From assembly GCF_008704935.1 (NCBI RefSeq), contig NZ_CP023692.1, positions 3,233,001-3,297,000 on the forward strand: a DNA stretch of 64,000 nt. Direction: 5' to 3'. The stretch's first letter is position 1. Each line of letters starts with the position of its first letter. The notes beneath the pieces were generated by a model that saw only the letters and a list, made by a program, of their open reading frames with translations, was not told the DNA's origin and did no database searches. Of this stretch, positions 41,636 to 49,349 are shown in pieces. The DNA is from Streptomyces vinaceus (lineage in GTDB: Bacteria > Actinomycetota > Actinomycetes > Streptomycetales > Streptomycetaceae). A program made the position numbers and the translations under genes.

Positions 41636-42241
41636 GTGGCCGAAATACAGGCGGGCGTACGGCCGGCCGACTGGAGCCGGACGGAACGGGCCAAAGCGGC
41701 CGCGAAGCTGATGCTCGGCTGGGTGGGCCTGCTGTGGCTGATCGAGGTGGTGGACCTGGCCACCGGGCACGCCCTGGACGCGTACGGGATCGTTCCGCGC
41801 ACCGTGGACGGGCTGACCGGGATCCCGCTGGCCCCGTTCCTGCACTTCGGCTTCGACCACGTGGCGTCGAACAGCGTGCCGCTGCTGGTGCTGGGCTTCG
41901 TCGCCGCGCTGAGCGGGATACGGCGGTTCCTGGCGCTGTGCGCGGTGGCCGTGGTGGTGGACGGACTCGGGGTGTGGCTGGTCTCCGGGTCGAACACCGT
42001 GACGGCGGGCGCCTCGGGGCTGATCTTCGCCCTCTTCGGCTACCTGCTGGTCCGCGGCTTCGTCGAGCGGCGGCCGCTGGGCGTGCTGGTGGGCGTGGCG
42101 ATCGCCGCGTACTGGGGGGCGGGGATGCTGACGGGCATCCTGCCGACCGACACGACGGTCAGCTGGCAGGGCCACCTCTTCGGCCTGCTGACGGGCATCG
42201 CCGCCGCGTACCTCTTCACCCGGCGGGCGGTCCGGGCGTAG
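41636..42241 (+). CDS. rhomboid-family intramembrane serine protease
   Basis: 201 aa from the GTG at 41636. Six membrane helices. The catalytic Ser is in GASGLIF (S127) and the His in WQGHLFGLLTG (H180), the rhomboid dyad; HFGFDHVASNS upstream is the usual H-x-x-x-N oxyanion region. It cuts membrane proteins within the bilayer; substrates unknown. It lies in the menaquinone block between ubiX and mqnP but on the opposite strand, convergent with mqnP, and probably has no pathway link. Confidence 0.92.
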   Translation: MAEIQAGVRPADWSRTERAKAAAKLMLGWVGLLWLIEVVDLATGHALDAYGIVPRTVDGLTGIPLAPFLHFGFDHVASNSVPLLVLGFVAALSGIRRFLALCAVAVVVDGLGVWLVSGSNTVTAGASGLIFALFGYLLVRGFVERRPLGVLVGVAIAAYWGAGMLTGILPTDTTVSWQGHLFGLLTGIAAAYLFTRRAVRA

Positions 42242-42256
42242 CCCCGGCCGGACCCG

Positions 42257-43180
42257 CTAGAGGGTGAGGCCGCGGGCCACCAGGTCGGCCAGGGCGCAGG
42301 CGAAGAGGGCCATGCCGATGAAGCCGTTCACCGTGAAGAAGGCGCGGTTCAGGCGGGACAGGTCGTGCGGCTTCACGATCGTGTGCTCGTAGAGGAAGGC
42401 GGCGACGACGACCACCAGGCCGCACCAGAAGAAGGGGCCCGCGTCCGTCGCCAGCGCGTACCACGCCAGCAGGGCCGTGGTCACCACGTGCGCGCCGCGC
42501 GCGCCCCACAGGGCCGCCGGGACGCCGAAGCGGGCCGGGACCGACTTCACGCCGTCCGCGCGGTCCGCCGCCACGTCCTGGCAGGCGAAGATCAGGTCGA
42601 AGCCGCCGATCCACACGCCCACGGCCAGGCCCAGGATCACCGCGTCCCAGGACCACTGCCCCGTCACCGCCAGCCAGGCGCCCACCGGCCCCATCGCCTG
42701 GGCCAGGCCCAGGATCGCGTGCGGGAAGTTCGTGAACCGCTTGCCGTACGGGTACACCACCATCGGGACCACCGCGACCGGCGCCAGCGCCAGGCACAGC
42801 GGGTTCAGCAGCGCCGCCGACCCGAGGAAGACGGCCAGCGCGATCCCGGCCCCGGTCCAGGCCGACCGTACGGAGACGGCGCCCGTGACGAGCTCGCGGC
42901 CGGCGGTACGGGGGTTGCGGGCGTCGATCTCCCGGTCGATGATCCGGTTGGCGGCCATCGCGAAGGTCCGCAGCCCGACCATGCAGACGGTGACGAGCAG
43001 CAGCTCGGTCCAGTGCATGGAGCGGTCGAGCTGGAACATGGCCGTCAGCGCCGCGATGTAGGCGAAGGGCAGCGCGAAGACCGAGTGCTCGATCATCACG
43101 AGCCGCAGGAACGCCTTCACCTTGCCGGGTGCCTGCGGGGCGGAACCGGGGCCGATGACTCCGTCGGCGGTGGTCATCAT
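42257..43180 (-). CDS. mqnP: UbiA-family prenyltransferase of menaquinone synthesis
   Basis: 307 aa from ATG 43180 (another ATG follows at 43177). Eight or nine membrane helices with both Asp-rich motifs: NRIIDREID (78-86, N-x-x-x-D-x-x-x-D) and DVAADRADGVKSVPARFG near 195-210. The family transfers a polyprenyl chain to an aromatic ring; in the futalosine route MqnP prenylates 1,4-dihydroxy-6-naphthoate before UbiD and MenG act. Its start overlaps the stop of the unknown gene upstream, so ubiD, the unknown gene and mqnP form a tight operon. Confidence 0.92.
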   Translation of the reverse strand: MMTTADGVIGPGSAPQAPGKVKAFLRLVMIEHSVFALPFAYIAALTAMFQLDRSMHWTELLLVTVCMVGLRTFAMAANRIIDREIDARNPRTAGRELVTGAVSVRSAWTGAGIALAVFLGSAALLNPLCLALAPVAVVPMVVYPYGKRFTNFPHAILGLAQAMGPVGAWLAVTGQWSWDAVILGLAVGVWIGGFDLIFACQDVAADRADGVKSVPARFGVPAALWGARGAHVVTTALLAWYALATDAGPFFWCGLVVVVAAFLYEHTIVKPHDLSRLNRAFFTVNGFIGMALFACALADLVARGLTL

Positions 43181-43653
43181 GCGAGGGCTCTCCGGAAGTC
43201 TTCGAGGCCGGCCAGGAGTTCCGCGGCGGGGAGCGGGCCCAGCTCCAGGGTCTGGGGGGCGGCGGCGCCGTCCTCCTCGTCCACGGGCGGGGTGACACGG
43301 GCGGTGACCAGCCAGTCGGCGCCCGAGGGGCGGGCTTCGAGGCTCAGGAAGTTGCCGGCCTCGGCGGTGAAGGGCTCGGCGGCGGACAGGGCCCGCTGCA
43401 GCTGCTCCGCGAAGGCGTCCGCCTCCACGTCCCGCGCGCCGGGCAGTTCGAAGCCGTCGCCCTCGCCGTCCACCTCGTACATCAGCGCCCAGACGTCACC
43501 GGCCCCCACGAACTCCTCCGGGCTCACGCCCGCCTCGCGGGCGGCGACGAGCACGCCGGGCTGGGTCGGGTCGATCTCCGGGCGCACCAGGGCCACGTAG
43601 GCCTCGTGGGTGCCGATGTGCAGGTCCGGGCCGCCGACGGCGATCGGGCTCAC
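43177..43653 (-). CDS. unknown protein coupled between ubiD and mqnP
   Basis: 158 aa from the GTG at 43653, overlapping the ubiD stop (GTGA); its own stop overlaps the mqnP ATG. The sequence is acidic and mostly alpha/beta (HIGTHEAYVALVRPEIDPTQPGVLVAAREAGVSPEEFVGAG, in parts THEAYVALVRPEIDP and AREAGVSPEEFVGAG; later FLSLEARPSGADWLVTARV and LPAAELLAGLEDFRRAL). No signal peptide, no membrane segment, no motif I recognise. Double coupling to two menaquinone enzymes suggests a role in the same pathway, such as an assembly or regulatory partner. Confidence 0.85.
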   Translation of the reverse strand: MSPIAVGGPDLHIGTHEAYVALVRPEIDPTQPGVLVAAREAGVSPEEFVGAGDVWALMYEVDGEGDGFELPGARDVEADAFAEQLQRALSAAEPFTAEAGNFLSLEARPSGADWLVTARVTPPVDEEDGAAAPQTLELGPLPAAELLAGLEDFRRALA

Positions 43654-45107
43654 AGGCCGTACTCCTTCCAGCGGCGGTCCACCAGGGCCGCCGTCGCGGG
43701 GTCGGACTCCACCATGTCGGGCCAGCCGCCGTCGCGGGTGTAACCCTCCTCGGGGAGCTTCTTCGTCGCGTCGATGCCCGCCTTGCCGCCCCAGAACTGC
43801 TGGTACGAGGCGTGGTCGAGGTGGTCGACCGGGCCCTCCACGACGGTGAGGTCGCGGGAGTAGTCCGTGTTGCCGAGGGCCCGCCAGGACACCTCGTGCA
43901 GGTCGTGGACGTCGCAGTCGGAGTCCACGACGATGATCAGCTTGGTCAGCGACATCATGTGGGCGCCCCAGATGGCGTGCATGACCTTCTGGGCGTGCTT
44001 GGGGTACTTCTTGTCGATCGAGACGATCGCGCAGTTGTGGAAGCCGCCCGACTCGGGCAGGTGGTAGTCCACGATGTCCGGGACGATGATCTTCAGCAGC
44101 GGGAGGAAGAAACGCTCCGTCGCGCGGCCGAGCGGACCGTCCTCGGTGGGCGGGCGGCCGACGACGATCGACTGCAGCAGCGGGCGCTTGCGCATCGTCA
44201 CGCAGTCGATCTTCAGGGCCGGGAAGGGCTCCTGCGGGGTGTAGAAGCCGGTGTGGTCGCCGAAGGGCCCCTCGGGGAGCATCTCGCCCGGCTCCAGCCA
44301 GCCCTCGACGACCACCTCGGCGTTGGCCGGGACCTGGAGCGGGACGGTCTTGCAGTCGACCATCTCGATCCGCTTGCCCGCGACGAACCCGGCGAAGAGG
44401 TACTCGTCGATGTCGCCGGGCAGCGGCGCGGTCGACGCGTACGTCACGGCCGGCGGGCAGCCGAAGGCGATCGCGACCGGGAGGCGCTCACCGCGCTTGG
44501 CGGCGACGGCGTAGTGGTTGCGGCTGTCCTTGTGGATCTGCCAGTGCATGCCGATGGTGCGCTTGTCGTGGCGCTGGAGGCGGTAGAGGCCGAGGTTGCG
44601 CACGCCGGTCTCGGGGTGCTTGGTGTGCGTGAGGCCGAGGTTGAAGAAGGACCCGCCGTCCTTGGGCCAGGTGAAGAGGGCCGGCAGGGCGTCGAGGTCG
44701 ACGTCGTCGCCGGTGAGGACGACCTCCTGGACGGGAGCGGACTCGCCCTTCACCTTCTTCGGCGGCACGTGCACCATCGAGCCCAGCTTGCCGAAGGCCT
44801 CGCGCACGCCGATGAACCCCTGCGGGAGCTCCGGCTTGAGCAGGCCGCCGATCTTCTCGCTGATCTCGCCGTACGACTTGAGGCCGAGGGCCTTCAGGAG
44901 GCGGCGGTCGGTCCCGAAGACGTTCATGGCCAGCGGCATCGCCGAGCCCTTGACGTTCTCGAAGAGGAGGGCGGGACCTCCCGCCTTGTTCACTCTGTCG
45001 ACGATCTCCCCGACCTCCAGGTACGGGTCGACTTCGGCCTTGATGCGCTTGAGGTCGCCCTCTCGCTCCAGAGCCCGGAGCAGCGAGCGGAGATCGTCGT
45101 AAGCCAT
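43650..45107 (-). CDS. ubiD: UbiD-family menaquinone biosynthesis decarboxylase
   Basis: 485 aa from ATG 45107 (MAYDDLRSLLRALEREGDL). UbiD signatures: MNVFGTDRRLLKALGL, QNHYAVAAKRGERLPVAIAFG-type RNHYAVAAKRGERLPVAIAF (prFMN binding region), EMLPEGPFGDHTGFYTP, with the Glu of the E-R-E set, and MKLIIVVDSDCDVHDLHEV-type TKLIIVVDSDCDVHDL. It uses prenyl-FMN from UbiX to remove the carboxyl group from the prenylated naphthoate. First gene of the ubiD-unknown-mqnP operon; divergent from a small membrane protein, with TAGCCT in between as a possible -10 for the latter. Confidence 0.94.
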   Translation of the reverse strand: MAYDDLRSLLRALEREGDLKRIKAEVDPYLEVGEIVDRVNKAGGPALLFENVKGSAMPLAMNVFGTDRRLLKALGLKSYGEISEKIGGLLKPELPQGFIGVREAFGKLGSMVHVPPKKVKGESAPVQEVVLTGDDVDLDALPALFTWPKDGGSFFNLGLTHTKHPETGVRNLGLYRLQRHDKRTIGMHWQIHKDSRNHYAVAAKRGERLPVAIAFGCPPAVTYASTAPLPGDIDEYLFAGFVAGKRIEMVDCKTVPLQVPANAEVVVEGWLEPGEMLPEGPFGDHTGFYTPQEPFPALKIDCVTMRKRPLLQSIVVGRPPTEDGPLGRATERFFLPLLKIIVPDIVDYHLPESGGFHNCAIVSIDKKYPKHAQKVMHAIWGAHMMSLTKLIIVVDSDCDVHDLHEVSWRALGNTDYSRDLTVVEGPVDHLDHASYQQFWGGKAGIDATKKLPEEGYTRDGGWPDMVESDPATAALVDRRWKEYGL

Positions 45108-45197
45108 AGGGGCCAGTATCCGTCACCGGCTAGCCTGGGAGTGTCACCGGGGCCCGAGGCGGGTCCCCCGTCACTGCTGGGGAGTCGGTCCCACACC

Positions 45198-45494
45198 GTG
45201 CTGCGCTATCTGCCGTTCCTGCTGATCATCGCGCTGACCATCTACGCCTTCATCGACTGCCTGAACACGCCGGAGGAAGAGGTCAAGCACCTCCCCAAGG
45301 TGGTGTGGGTCATCATCATCCTGCTGTTCTCGATCGTCGGACCGGTGGTGTGGCTGTTCGCGGGCCGGCAGCGTTCCGCGCTCGGCGGCGGCCGCGCGCG
45401 CCGCACCCAGTGGGTCGCCCCCGACGACAACCCGGAGTTCCTGCGCTCGCTGGGCGAGGACCGCGACAAGGACCGCGACAAGGACAAGGACTGA
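45198..45494 (+). CDS. PLDc_N-domain small membrane protein
   Basis: 98 aa from the GTG at 45198. Two membrane helices (about 4-20 and 36-56) with the PLDc_N pattern YLPFLLIIALTIYAFIDCL and HLPKVVWVIIILLFSIVGPVVWLFAGR (in part LPKVVWVIIILLFSIVGPVV). The tail has NPEFLRSLGEDRDKDRDKDKD, ending in DK repeats. This domain is named for its place before phospholipase D domains but here stands alone, as is usual in actinobacteria. Followed 12 bases later by the DUF2071 gene. Confidence 0.88.
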   Translation: MLRYLPFLLIIALTIYAFIDCLNTPEEEVKHLPKVVWVIIILLFSIVGPVVWLFAGRQRSALGGGRARRTQWVAPDDNPEFLRSLGEDRDKDRDKDKD

Positions 45495-45506
45495 CGGCGG
45501 AACCAG

Positions 45507-46271
45507 GTGAGTGATCCGCACGACGGAGCCGGGTCCGCACCGGTCGAACCGGTGACACCCGAGCCGCCGCACCCGCTGCGCAGGACGCTGCTCCACCAGT
45601 CCTGGCTGGACGTGGCGTTCGTGCACTGGGCGGTGGCCCCGGAGTCGGTGGGCGGGCTGCTGCCCCGCGGCGTCCGTCCCGACGTGTACGAGGGCTGGAC
45701 GTACGTGGGTCTGATCGCCCTGCGGATGCACCGGGTCGGCTGGCTCGGACTGCCCGGCGTGCCGTACTTCGGCACCTTCCCGGAGACGAACGTGCGCCTG
45801 TACTCGGTGGACGAACGCGGCCGCCGCGGCGTGGTCTTCCGGTCGTTCGAGGCGTCGCGGCTGCTCCCGGTGCTCGTCGCACGCCTGGGATTCCGGCTCC
45901 CCTACATGTGGGCCGAGATGTCGGTCCACCGCGAGGGCGACGGCGTCGACTACACCACCAGGCGCCGCTGGCCGCGACCGGGGGGCAGCGGCGGAGCGCA
46001 CGCGCGACTGGGTCTGCGCGTCGGTGCGCGGATCGCGGAGCCGAGCGGGCTCGAAGACTTCCTCACGGCCCGCTGGGGCATGCACAGCGACCGGCACGGC
46101 AGGACCCGCTACCTCCCGAACGCCCACCCGCGGTGGAGACTGCACCGCGCCGAGTTGCTGCACCTCGACGAGAACCTGATCACTGCGGCCGGACTGCCCC
46201 GCCCCGCCGCCCCGCCGGTCAGCGTCCTGTTCTCACCCGGAGTCCCCGTCCGCTTCGGCGCTCCCGCGTAG
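45507..46271 (+). CDS. YqjF/DUF2071-family protein
   Basis: 254 aa from the GTG at 45507. Family features: HQSWLDVAFVHWAVAPESVGGLLPRGVRPDVYEG (in parts QSWLDVAFVHWAV and LLPRGVRPDVYEGWTYVGLI), FPETNVRLYSVDERGRRGVVF, then the barrel-like second half with FLTARWGMH. DUF2071 folds like acetoacetate decarboxylase, but no catalytic Lys can be assigned here. Function unknown. Likely co-transcribed with the PLDc_N gene. Confidence 0.88.
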   Translation: MSDPHDGAGSAPVEPVTPEPPHPLRRTLLHQSWLDVAFVHWAVAPESVGGLLPRGVRPDVYEGWTYVGLIALRMHRVGWLGLPGVPYFGTFPETNVRLYSVDERGRRGVVFRSFEASRLLPVLVARLGFRLPYMWAEMSVHREGDGVDYTTRRRWPRPGGSGGAHARLGLRVGARIAEPSGLEDFLTARWGMHSDRHGRTRYLPNAHPRWRLHRAELLHLDENLITAAGLPRPAAPPVSVLFSPGVPVRFGAPA

Positions 46272-46303
46272 AGCCGTTGCGGCCTCGGCGGCCGGAACCG
46301 CCC

Positions 46304-46675
46304 TCACCGGGCCCAGGGCAGGACGCGGGGTTCCGCTTCCCCCGGGACCGTGACCAGGGCGTCCGAGCACATCGCGACGTGGGCCTCGGCCGCCTCCGAG
46401 GCGTGGACGCGGCGCAGTACGTGCGGCGGCAGGACCAGGGTCTCGCCCGCCGCGGCCTTCTGCGTGCGGCCGGCCGAGGTGACCTCCAGGCTGCCCGCGG
46501 TGACGGTCCAGATCTGTTCGCGGTCGACGGAGTGCTCCGGGCCGGATGCGCCGGCGGCCATGGCGACGCGCCAGGTGCTGAGTTCGGCGCTGCCCCGGCT
46601 GGGCGCGGCCAGGCCGGTCATGACCGCGTTGGGGGTGGTGATGACGTGGTCGGCCGAGGTGGTGATGGTGTGCAT
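46304..46675 (-). CDS. cupin-domain protein
   Basis: 123 aa from ATG 46675, with GAGG 9 nt upstream; a GTG at 46690 would add five residues. Cupin motif 1 is degenerate (GASGPEHSVDREQIWTVTAGSLEV) and motif 2 reads AAGETLVLPPHVLRRVHA. The double-stranded beta-helix could bind a metal with the few His, but the site is poor. Divergent from a MarR gene with a shared palindrome, so probably its target. Confidence 0.87.
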   Translation of the reverse strand: MHTITTSADHVITTPNAVMTGLAAPSRGSAELSTWRVAMAAGASGPEHSVDREQIWTVTAGSLEVTSAGRTQKAAAGETLVLPPHVLRRVHASEAAEAHVAMCSDALVTVPGEAEPRVLPWAR

Positions 46676-46696
46676 GCCGAGATCCCTCACTTCTGA

Positions 46697-46738
46697 GTCA
46701 AGCCGCTTTACTTAACTCCACGAGTAAAGCAGCTTGAC
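46697..46738. promoter_or_regulatory. 16-10-16 palindromic operator between cupin and marR genes
   Basis: GTCAAGCCGCTTTACT and AGTAAAGCAGCTTGAC pair at 15 of 16 positions across TAACTCCACG. The site fills the gap between the divergent starts at 46675 and 46753, so one bound MarR dimer pair could repress both genes. Confidence 0.75.
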
Positions 46739-46752
46739 CCAGTCGTGTCACC

Positions 46753-47229
46753 ATGTTTTCCGTGACGAGAGACGAAGACACCGGCATCGAGCTCGGCTTC
46801 CTGCTCGGCCTCGGGTTCCAGCTGCTGATCGGCGAGTTCACCCGGCGGCTCGACGCGGCCGGGTACGGCGATCTGCGGCCCGCGCACGGCATGGCCTTCC
46901 AGGTGCTCAAGGGGGGCGGGGCCACCGGCACCGAGCTCGGCGAGCGGCTCGGGGTGACCAAGCAGGCCGCCGGGCAGCTCGTGGACGACCTGGAGAAGCG
47001 GGGCTACGTACGGCGCGAGCCGCACCCCGGGGGCGGCCGGCGCAAGCTGGTGGTCCTGACCCCGGCCGCGGAGGAGCACCTCGCCGTCGCCGGACGGGTC
47101 CTGCACGAGCTGGAGGACGAGCTCGGCGCCCGCGTCGACCTCCCCGCCCTGCGCCGGGAGCTCACCGGCCTGCTGCACGCCCTGGGCGGGGACGGAGCGC
47201 TTCCGCCGCTGCGGCCCGTCTGGCATTGA
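46753..47229 (+). CDS. MarR-family regulator
   Basis: 158 aa. A winged HTH: GATGTELGERLGVTKQAAGQLVDDLEKRGYVRR (in parts TELGERLGVTKQAAGQLVDD and LEKRGYVRREPHP), wing GGGRRKLVVLTPAA. Divergent from the cupin gene with a long palindromic operator in between, so it probably represses itself and the cupin gene until a small molecule binds. An upstream in-frame start is possible but would enter the operator. Confidence 0.92.
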   Translation: MFSVTRDEDTGIELGFLLGLGFQLLIGEFTRRLDAAGYGDLRPAHGMAFQVLKGGGATGTELGERLGVTKQAAGQLVDDLEKRGYVRREPHPGGGRRKLVVLTPAAEEHLAVAGRVLHELEDELGARVDLPALRRELTGLLHALGGDGALPPLRPVWH

Positions 47230-47260
47230 ACGCGTTCAAGGCTGCTGCAAGAATGGGCGG

Positions 47261-47731
47261 ATGCCGAGGAACAGCGGGGGGCCGCGGGTCGTCGACACGG
47301 TCCTGCGCAATCTGCTCGCGTACGGGATCGCCGTCGCCGCCCTGCTCGCCGTGGCCGGCGGCAACCCGCACGCCGCCCGCTCCACCCCCGCCGTCTACGA
47401 CGCCCGCACCGACGAGATCGTCGGCACCTGGCGCTGCGTCGAGGGCACCGAGGTGGTCTTCCGGGCCGACGGGACCGCCGCCGTCACCCTCCTCAACGGG
47501 CAGGAACGGGACTACGACCACGGCTGGCGCCTGTCCGGAACCGGCACCTGGAAGCTCATCAGCCGCGAACCCGCCGGGTGGAACTACGGCCAGCACGTGC
47601 GCCTGCGCCTGCCCGACCTCTACAAGTGGACCTTCGAGCTGCGCCGCGACGACCGCCAGACGCTGGAGCTGTACTTCTTCTACGGCGATCCTGACGCCCG
47701 CAGCGCCTACGTCCTGGAGAAGGACCCGTAG
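47261..47731 (+). CDS. exported protein of unknown function
   Basis: 156 aa from ATG 47261. One N-terminal hydrophobic segment (LLAYGIAVAALLAVAG, about 18-33) after a basic stretch, as signal peptide or anchor. The rest is beta-rich: EIVGTWRCVEGTEVVFRADGTAAV and GTGTWKLISREPAGWNYG, a lipocalin-like pattern (GTW-R at the start of a barrel), then LELYFFYGDPDARSAYVLEK. Single Cys. No firm family. Its 3' end overlaps the frameshifted SRPBCC gene on the other strand by 25 bases. Confidence 0.8.
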   Translation: MPRNSGGPRVVDTVLRNLLAYGIAVAALLAVAGGNPHAARSTPAVYDARTDEIVGTWRCVEGTEVVFRADGTAAVTLLNGQERDYDHGWRLSGTGTWKLISREPAGWNYGQHVRLRLPDLYKWTFELRRDDRQTLELYFFYGDPDARSAYVLEKDP

Positions 47732-48208
47732 GAGGCGCGCAGCTCCGCCCAGCGGGCGTCGGTCCACCGGGACCAGTCCGTCGGACGGCCCTGGAGGGCC
47801 GATTCCAGCAGCTCGAAGTGGTGGTGCCAGGCAGTCGAGGCGCTCCTCGTCCGTCCCGGCCCGCTCGTCCAGGAAGCGGATCACGGTCGAGTCCGTGCCC
47901 ACCACCTCCAGGTGGAAGCGCATCCGGCCGTACTCGCCCACCGTGTACTCGACGACCCGCTCCACGTCCCAGGCCGTGACGTGGCCGGAGACCGTCGCCC
48001 CGCCGTTCAGCCAGTGCAGCGTGACGGCCCCGCCCAGCCTGCGCTCCAGTACGTCCGCCGCGGCCAGCCAGCCGCGCAGCCCGTCCGCCGTGGTCAGGGC
48101 GGGCCACACGGCCTCGTACGCGCTCGGCACGTGGACCTCGAAGCGCAGCAGCCAGCGGCCCTCGCCGCGGCTCTCACTGGTGGCATGGATCACCGGTGTC
48201 GGCCTCAT
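47707..48208 (-). pseudogene. SRPBCC-domain gene with a frameshift
   Basis: From ATG 48208 the frame gives a good SRPBCC start (HATSESRGEGRWLLRFEVHVPS, in part GRWLLRFEVHVPSAYEAVWP; then GATVSGHVTAWDVERVVEY and MRFHLEVVGTDSTVIRFLDE) up to EERLDCL near 47840. There the reading leaves the family; one base further the frame reads WHHHFELLESALQGRPTDWS and RWTDARWAELRASYGS to a TAG at 47707, which is the natural C-terminal helix of the family. So one base has been lost, or two gained, near 47840. It is either a recent pseudogene or a sequencing error. Confidence 0.8.
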
Positions 48209-48233
48209 GCCACCAGCGTCCCACTCCTGCGCG

Positions 48234-49349
48234 TCAGACGCCCGCGTAGGAGTGCTTGCCGCTGAGCAGGATGTTCACGCCGTAGTAGTTCCAGATCCAG
48301 CAGGCGAAGGCGAAGAGCGCGAGGTACGCGGCCTTGCGGCCCTTCCAGCCGGCGGTGGCGCGGGCGTGCAGGTAGCAGGCGTACGCCACCCAGGTCACGA
48401 AGGACCAGACCTCCTTGGGGTCCCAGCCCCAGTAGCGGCCCCAGGCGTCGCCTGCCCAGATCGCGCCCGCGACGATGGTGAAGGTCCACAGCGGGAACAC
48501 GGCCGCGTTGATCCGGTACGAGAACTTGTCGAGCGAGGCCGCCGAAGGCAGCCGCTCCAGCACGGAGGAGCGGAAGCTCCCCACCGTGCGGCCCTGCTCC
48601 AGGTGGCTCTCGTAGGAGTCGCGGAAGAGGTAGAGCACCGCGCCGGCCGCGCCGATGTAGAAGACCGCGCCGCAGAAGATCGCGGTGGAGACGTGGATCC
48701 ACAGCCAGTACGAGTGCAGGGCCGGGACCAGCTGGTCGCTGGCGGTGTAGAGCCAGGTGGTGGCGATGCCGAGGTCCAGCAGGACGGTGGTGACCAGGAT
48801 CAGGCCGAGCCAGCGGACGTTCTTCTTCAGCGCCAGGAGCGCCAGGTAGGCGCCGACGGCGACGGTGGAGAAGGTCACCGAGAACTCGTACATGTTGCCC
48901 CAGGGGGCCCGCTGCACGGACATCGCGCGGGTCACGACGCCGCCCGCCTCGATGACGAAGGCCAGGGTGGTCAGCGAGACCGCGATCCGGCCGTACAGGT
49001 CGCCGTTCTCGGTACCGCCGGCCGCGCCGGGACCGTCCGGGACGTCGCGGGTGCCGGCGGCGGAGCGGGTGACGACCTTCGGCTTGTCGAGGACCGCGGT
49101 GCCCCCGGTTTCACCGGAGCTGCGCGCCCCCTTCTGGCGCACCTGGACGGCGGGGCCCGCGGCGGCCGCGGCCCCTGCCTTGGCGCCGGTCAGCGCCGCG
49201 GCCGTACGGCCCACCTTGCTGCGGCTGCCGAAGGTCCACTCGGCGATGTGCGCGAAGAAGGCGAGCATGTAGACCGCCATCGACGAATAGATCAGGTAAT
49301 TGCTGATCTGCGCCAAATTCTCGTTGACTTCGGCTGCGAGCGGCGTCAT
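48234..49349 (-). CDS. ccsB: cytochrome c biogenesis protein CcsB/ResC
   Basis: 371 aa from ATG 49349, which overlaps the resB stop (ATGA). Eight or so membrane helices, and the tryptophan-rich heme-handling motif WGRYWGWDPKEVWSFVTW near residue 300. Conserved His lie in LHSYWLWIHVSTA and WNYYGVNILLSGKHSY. An Ala/Gly/Lys-rich insert (residues ~50-110) between helices 1 and 2 is typical of actinobacteria. With ResB it moves heme across the membrane and joins it to apocytochrome c (System II). Last gene of the resA-ccdA-resB-ccsB run. Confidence 0.95.
   Translation of the reverse strand: MTPLAAEVNENLAQISNYLIYSSMAVYMLAFFAHIAEWTFGSRSKVGRTAAALTGAKAGAAAAAGPAVQVRQKGARSSGETGGTAVLDKPKVVTRSAAGTRDVPDGPGAAGGTENGDLYGRIAVSLTTLAFVIEAGGVVTRAMSVQRAPWGNMYEFSVTFSTVAVGAYLALLALKKNVRWLGLILVTTVLLDLGIATTWLYTASDQLVPALHSYWLWIHVSTAIFCGAVFYIGAAGAVLYLFRDSYESHLEQGRTVGSFRSSVLERLPSAASLDKFSYRINAAVFPLWTFTIVAGAIWAGDAWGRYWGWDPKEVWSFVTWVAYACYLHARATAGWKGRKAAYLALFAFACWIWNYYGVNILLSGKHSYAGV

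Noticed and set aside
40872..45107. ubiX/ubiD/ubiA as ubiquinone genes
   Set aside because: Streptomyces make menaquinone; mqnA, mqnC, mqnE and menG are in the same window, so these act in the futalosine route.
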